Shown here: in pieces, positions 61,638 to 64,000 of the stretch | Layout: every line of letters starts with the position of its first letter | How positions within the stretch are numbered: position 1 is the first letter of the stretch | NCBI GenBank assembly: GCA_046542845.1 | Contig: JBKHAN010000006.1 | Coordinates: 15,382 to 79,381, forward strand | DNA length: 64,000 nucleotides | DNA from: SKKC01 sp046542845 | Lineage (GTDB): Bacteria; Spirochaetota; Spirochaetia; DSM-27196; SKKC01 | Direction: 5' to 3' | The notes under the pieces: generated by a model | Told to the model about the DNA's origin: nothing | The model's input: the letters and a program-made list of their open reading frames with translations, nothing else | Databases searched by the model: none | Program-made: the position numbers and the translations under genes

Positions 61638-62110
61638 GATTCGTTCCCTCCCGGCAGCTGCAGCTCACCGTCCTCGAGAAAACGCTGGAGCTCGTCCTCG
61701 TCGACGACGCGTGCTTCAAGCTCGTCTACCGGGCCGAAATCGAGCCCGCTTTGCGACTGAAACTCTTCCTCTACCTGCGCGTTAAACCCACGCCCCGCGA
61801 GTGCCACCTCCCGCGAGTCAGCCTCTCTGCCCACATCCCGGTCACTGGCTCCGAGGACAATCCGATCCTCACTGACGGCGTCCTGATGAAGCCACCCCTC
61901 GTTCCCGTCAAAACGGACCCGCAACCAGTCGCGTTGCGTCTCAAGAAGTGTCACCTCATCGGCATACGACAGCCGAACAACGACACGGGAAAGGTGATTC
62001 GGCATGTCCCTCAGGGCAGCTTCACGAACCGAAACGCTTCTCATGTCCGAAGACTGCCCGAAAAGGGCGGCTGCACTGAACAGGAGAAACATAATAATAG
62101 TCTTGCTCAT
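61634..62110 (-). CDS. Exported bacterial SH3-domain protein
   Basis: A 158-residue protein with a signal peptide (TIIMFLLFSAAALFG). Residues about 25-80 form a bacterial SH3 (SH3b) domain (VREAALRDMPNHLSRVVVRL with RDWLRVRFDGNEGWLHQDAV). The C-terminal tail is acidic (LEARVVDEDELQRFLEDGELQL). SH3b domains usually bind peptidoglycan or proteins in the periplasm. It overlaps the metalloprotease start. The two may work together as an envelope quality-control pair. Confidence 0.88.
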   Translation of the reverse strand: MSKTIIMFLLFSAAALFGQSSDMRSVSVREAALRDMPNHLSRVVVRLSYADEVTLLETQRDWLRVRFDGNEGWLHQDAVSEDRIVLGASDRDVGREADSREVALAGRGFNAQVEEEFQSQSGLDFGPVDELEARVVDEDELQRFLEDGELQLPGGNES

Positions 62111-62138
62111 TGCAAGCCTCCTCGTTGCTACGGTGGTT

Positions 62139-62873
62139 CTAGTGTTTTCCGTACTTCTCCGCTAAGCGCCGGAGGGTCTGCATATCACGATAAAGCGCCG
62201 AAGCGTCACTATCCTCGACACCGCGGACAATAATCCAGTGGTCGTCGTCCACGTGGGATAAAGCGGCGAGATATCCGGCCCATTCGTCGGTCCGTTCGCC
62301 TATGGCATTCGTTGATCCGTCGGGATGCAGACCACTTATGTACATTCCGACGATATCATGAGCAACAGCATTCAAGTCAGCGAGTGCCTCGTCATTTGAA
62401 GAAAACGGCTCTCTGCTCCAGAGAATGTCCGCGTGCTCACCCCCTGCCATATCAATCAACTGCTGGGTCGCGACTCCGCTGCGCACCGACGACTCGGCGC
62501 TGAACCCGACCGCCACGGTCAATCCCGGATGTGCCGCTCGACGAAAGCAGCGTTCAAGGGAGGCAGGGGCACGGCTCCCGTCGGGGCCGGGAATGACGGT
62601 GAGCATTGACGCACCGATCTCAAAAGCCGTATCGACCGCCGCCTCCTCTGTATCCGGGTGTTCGCCACCGCTGTCAATCGCGTACGAGAGGCATACGAGG
62701 CCGGCCTGCTCGGTACGGTCCCGCAGTTCATGAGCCCGATCCATATCGCCCACCGGGCAGTGGTACTCAGCATGCCATTCAAGCCCCTGTACCCCCGACG
62801 CCTGTGCAAGCTCTACAATTCGTTGGGGTTCCTGCCCCGGAAATGTGCACGAGCTCAGTCCAATGAGAAACAT
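62139..62873 (-). CDS. Sugar-phosphate isomerase/epimerase-like TIM barrel protein
   Basis: A 244-residue protein of the xylose-isomerase-like TIM barrel family (AP endonuclease family 2 fold). It starts MFLIGLSSCTFPGQEP, with later barrel strands such as GLEWHAEYHC, MLTVIPGPDG and MYISGLHPDG. Metal-binding residues (His/Glu) are plausible at these strands but not certain. The start is taken as the ATG at 62873, since family similarity begins there and an upstream ATG at 62900 is poor. No sugar substrate is evident. It is the first gene of the long minus-strand run. Confidence 0.78.
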   Translation of the reverse strand: MFLIGLSSCTFPGQEPQRIVELAQASGVQGLEWHAEYHCPVGDMDRAHELRDRTEQAGLVCLSYAIDSGGEHPDTEEAAVDTAFEIGASMLTVIPGPDGSRAPASLERCFRRAAHPGLTVAVGFSAESSVRSGVATQQLIDMAGGEHADILWSREPFSSNDEALADLNAVAHDIVGMYISGLHPDGSTNAIGERTDEWAGYLAALSHVDDDHWIIVRGVEDSDASALYRDMQTLRRLAEKYGKH

Positions 62874-62958
62874 AGCATCCCTGCATCCATAGACCCGCAT
62901 TGTCCGTATCGATTACAAAGATTGTCAACCCACACGCGAAACCGGTAGCATCCACGGC

Positions 62959-63819
62959 ATGCACGTTTCACTACCGGTAGTAGCATCGGGGATCGCCCTG
63001 CTCCTGTTTCTGTCATGTCTGCTTATCGTGATGCTTTTTCGGCAACGACATGGCGCGGGCCAGGGTACGCACTCCGATACTCACGCGGCGCTCGCCTCCA
63101 TGGCGGAACGACTGAACACCCTCGCGGGCATGTCGGAGCAGTTGCAGGACCTGAGCCGCATCTTTACCGTTCCCCGGACCCGGGGCGAAATTGGCGAGAC
63201 CATGATGGCCGATCTCTTAAGGACCTATTTGCCACCGGACGCCTATACGCTCCAGTACCGGTTTCCCGACGGCAGCAGGGTCGATGCCCTGGTGCATCTG
63301 GTCGATGTACACATTCCCATTGACTCGAAATTTCCGCTCGAGGCGATACGAAAATTCCTCGCCGAGCATCCCGCAAACCAGGACATTCCCCATGCCATTC
63401 GAAAAACCTTTACCGAACACGCGAAAGCGATACGCGACAGGTACATACAACCGGAATCCGGGACAACCCCCTATGCGCTTATGTACATCCCCAGCGAGGG
63501 CCTGTACCACCGGCTGTTCGTCACCGATACCGCCGATACAATGCAGGAATTTCTGGGTATGCGCGTTATTCCCGTAAGCCCGGGCACCCTGTTTCTGTAC
63601 CTGCTCACGGTTGCGCACGCGATGCGCGGCATAGCCTTCCAGGCACGGGTTTCCGAACTCGCCGACCTCGTGTCGGCAGTGCGTCGCATGCTCGAGGAAA
63701 CCGAGCAGTCTCACGTCGTACTGCGAACCCATCTGAAAAATGCTGCCAAAGCTGCCGGAGAAACCGAGCGGAAACTCGCACGCCTCGGAGACTCAATTGA
63801 CCGCCTCGAGGGACGATAG
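62959..63819 (+). CDS. rmuC: DNA recombination protein RmuC-like
   Basis: A 286-residue protein. The first 28 residues are one membrane segment (ALLLFLSCLLIVMLF). The RmuC core follows: TRGEIGETMMADLLRTYLPP, then the PD-(D/E)XK-like nuclease region VDALVHLVDVHIPIDSKFPLEAIRKF, and LMYIPSEGLY. RmuC limits inversions between short repeats. It is much shorter than E. coli RmuC (475), mainly because the long N-terminal coiled coil is reduced. It converges with the EEP-family gene, with 3 bases between stops. Confidence 0.92.
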   Translation: MHVSLPVVASGIALLLFLSCLLIVMLFRQRHGAGQGTHSDTHAALASMAERLNTLAGMSEQLQDLSRIFTVPRTRGEIGETMMADLLRTYLPPDAYTLQYRFPDGSRVDALVHLVDVHIPIDSKFPLEAIRKFLAEHPANQDIPHAIRKTFTEHAKAIRDRYIQPESGTTPYALMYIPSEGLYHRLFVTDTADTMQEFLGMRVIPVSPGTLFLYLLTVAHAMRGIAFQARVSELADLVSAVRRMLEETEQSHVVLRTHLKNAAKAAGETERKLARLGDSIDRLEGR

Positions 63820-63822
63820 ACA

Positions 63823-64000
63823 TTATTGCGCCGGCCGCACGATGCGGACCGCCAGTGGAAGATGATCGGAGTATCCAGAAGCACGATCCACCCTGAAGCG
63901 AAGGGGCGCGCCTCTGTGGTCCAGCATAAATGCGTCTGCAACAACCGTAAACGTATCAAGCCGAAGCGCTTCCTCCGGAGCAAAGCCGCGACCGAACAGA
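63823..64000 (-). CDS. Endonuclease/exonuclease/phosphatase (EEP) family protein, 3' end only
   Basis: Only the last 59 codons lie in the window, ending with a TAA at 63825-63823. The tail contains VDRASGYSDHLPLAVRI, where the Ser-Asp-His is the C-terminal catalytic motif of the EEP (DNase I-like) superfamily. The 5' part is outside the window, so substrate (nucleic acid, phosphoinositide or other) cannot be judged. Confidence 0.72.
   Translation of the reverse strand, partial: LFGRGFAPEEALRLDTFTVVADAFMLDHRGAPLRFRVDRASGYSDHLPLAVRIVRPAQ

Noticed and set aside
1..64000. tRNA genes, rRNA, CRISPR arrays, insertion sequences or prophage
   Set aside because: No cloverleaf, repeat-spacer array, transposase, integrase or inverted-terminal-repeat pair was found on either strand by reading.

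Overview
The window is a densely packed bacterial chromosome segment of about 60 genes. I see no rRNA, tRNA, CRISPR array, insertion sequence or prophage. Base composition looks moderately GC-rich by eye and is even along the window. The gene set best fits a free-living member of the Spirochaetota (inference, moderate confidence). The points behind this are a short ParE/ParC pair of the spirochaete/Bacteroidetes type, a moxR-bat locus, PEGA-domain and TPR exported proteins, a LolCDE-type exporter, a CHASE2 adenylate cyclase, a DksA-like protein beside infA, and many lipoproteins with FxxC or LxxC boxes. Functions and starts were assigned by reading the sequence; no database search was possible.

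Layout. 1-2.5 kb: the 5' part of a D-Ala-D-Ala carboxypeptidase (minus) and a two-gene NodIJ-like ABC exporter (plus). 2.5-11.6 kb (minus): gamma-glutamyltransferase, GH38 alpha-mannosidase, ParC and ParE. 11.6-12.5 kb: an exported protein of unknown function (plus). 12.5-25.1 kb (minus): one long run, prfB (with its programmed +1 frameshift), response regulator, PEGA protein, ftsY, repeat protein and LolC/LolD/LolE, with gaps of 0-17 bases or overlaps. It is followed 40 bases later by mcsA-mcsB-clpC. 25.3-28.6 kb: an exported TPR/FnIII-like protein and a GH57 glucanotransferase-like enzyme. 28.8-37.6 kb: a tandem-TetR regulator divergent from an eight-gene operon holding a KAS III-like enzyme, a complete Liv-type ABC importer, a short-chain reductase and an alpha/beta hydrolase. 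37.6-44 kb: RCC1-repeat lipoprotein, beta-helix protein, FAD lipoprotein, VOC protein and GH3 lipoprotein. 44-50.2 kb: small regulators, membrane proteins, an MBL hydrolase, a DksA-like protein and infA. 50.2-62.9 kb (minus): a long run read from 62.9 down to 50.2 kb, TIM-barrel protein, SH3 protein, M48 lipoprotein, CHASE2 cyclase, PfkB kinase, argJ, moxR, DUF58, BatD-like, BatA, BatB, BatC and Smr. 62.9-64 kb: rmuC (plus) and the 3' end of an EEP-family nuclease/phosphatase gene (minus).

The most interesting block is 28.8-37.6 kb. Two near-identical operator-like sequences sit just downstream of the regulator's predicted promoter and at the predicted start of the operon transcript. The operon pairs uptake of an unidentified small molecule with a Claisen-type enzyme whose triad reads Cys-His-His instead of the usual Cys-His-Asn, plus a reductase and a hydrolase. 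A second point is an McsB that keeps the family fold motifs but appears to lack the residues needed for arginine kinase chemistry, although it is still encoded with McsA and ClpC. Further oddities are a DksA-like protein with three of its four zinc cysteines lost and a ParE with an altered TOPRIM motif.

No stretch longer than 300 bases lacks a gene call. The largest gaps are 43913-44209 (contains one weak small ORF), 29945-30149 (divergent promoters and operators) and 49780-49977 (a weak promoter before infA).
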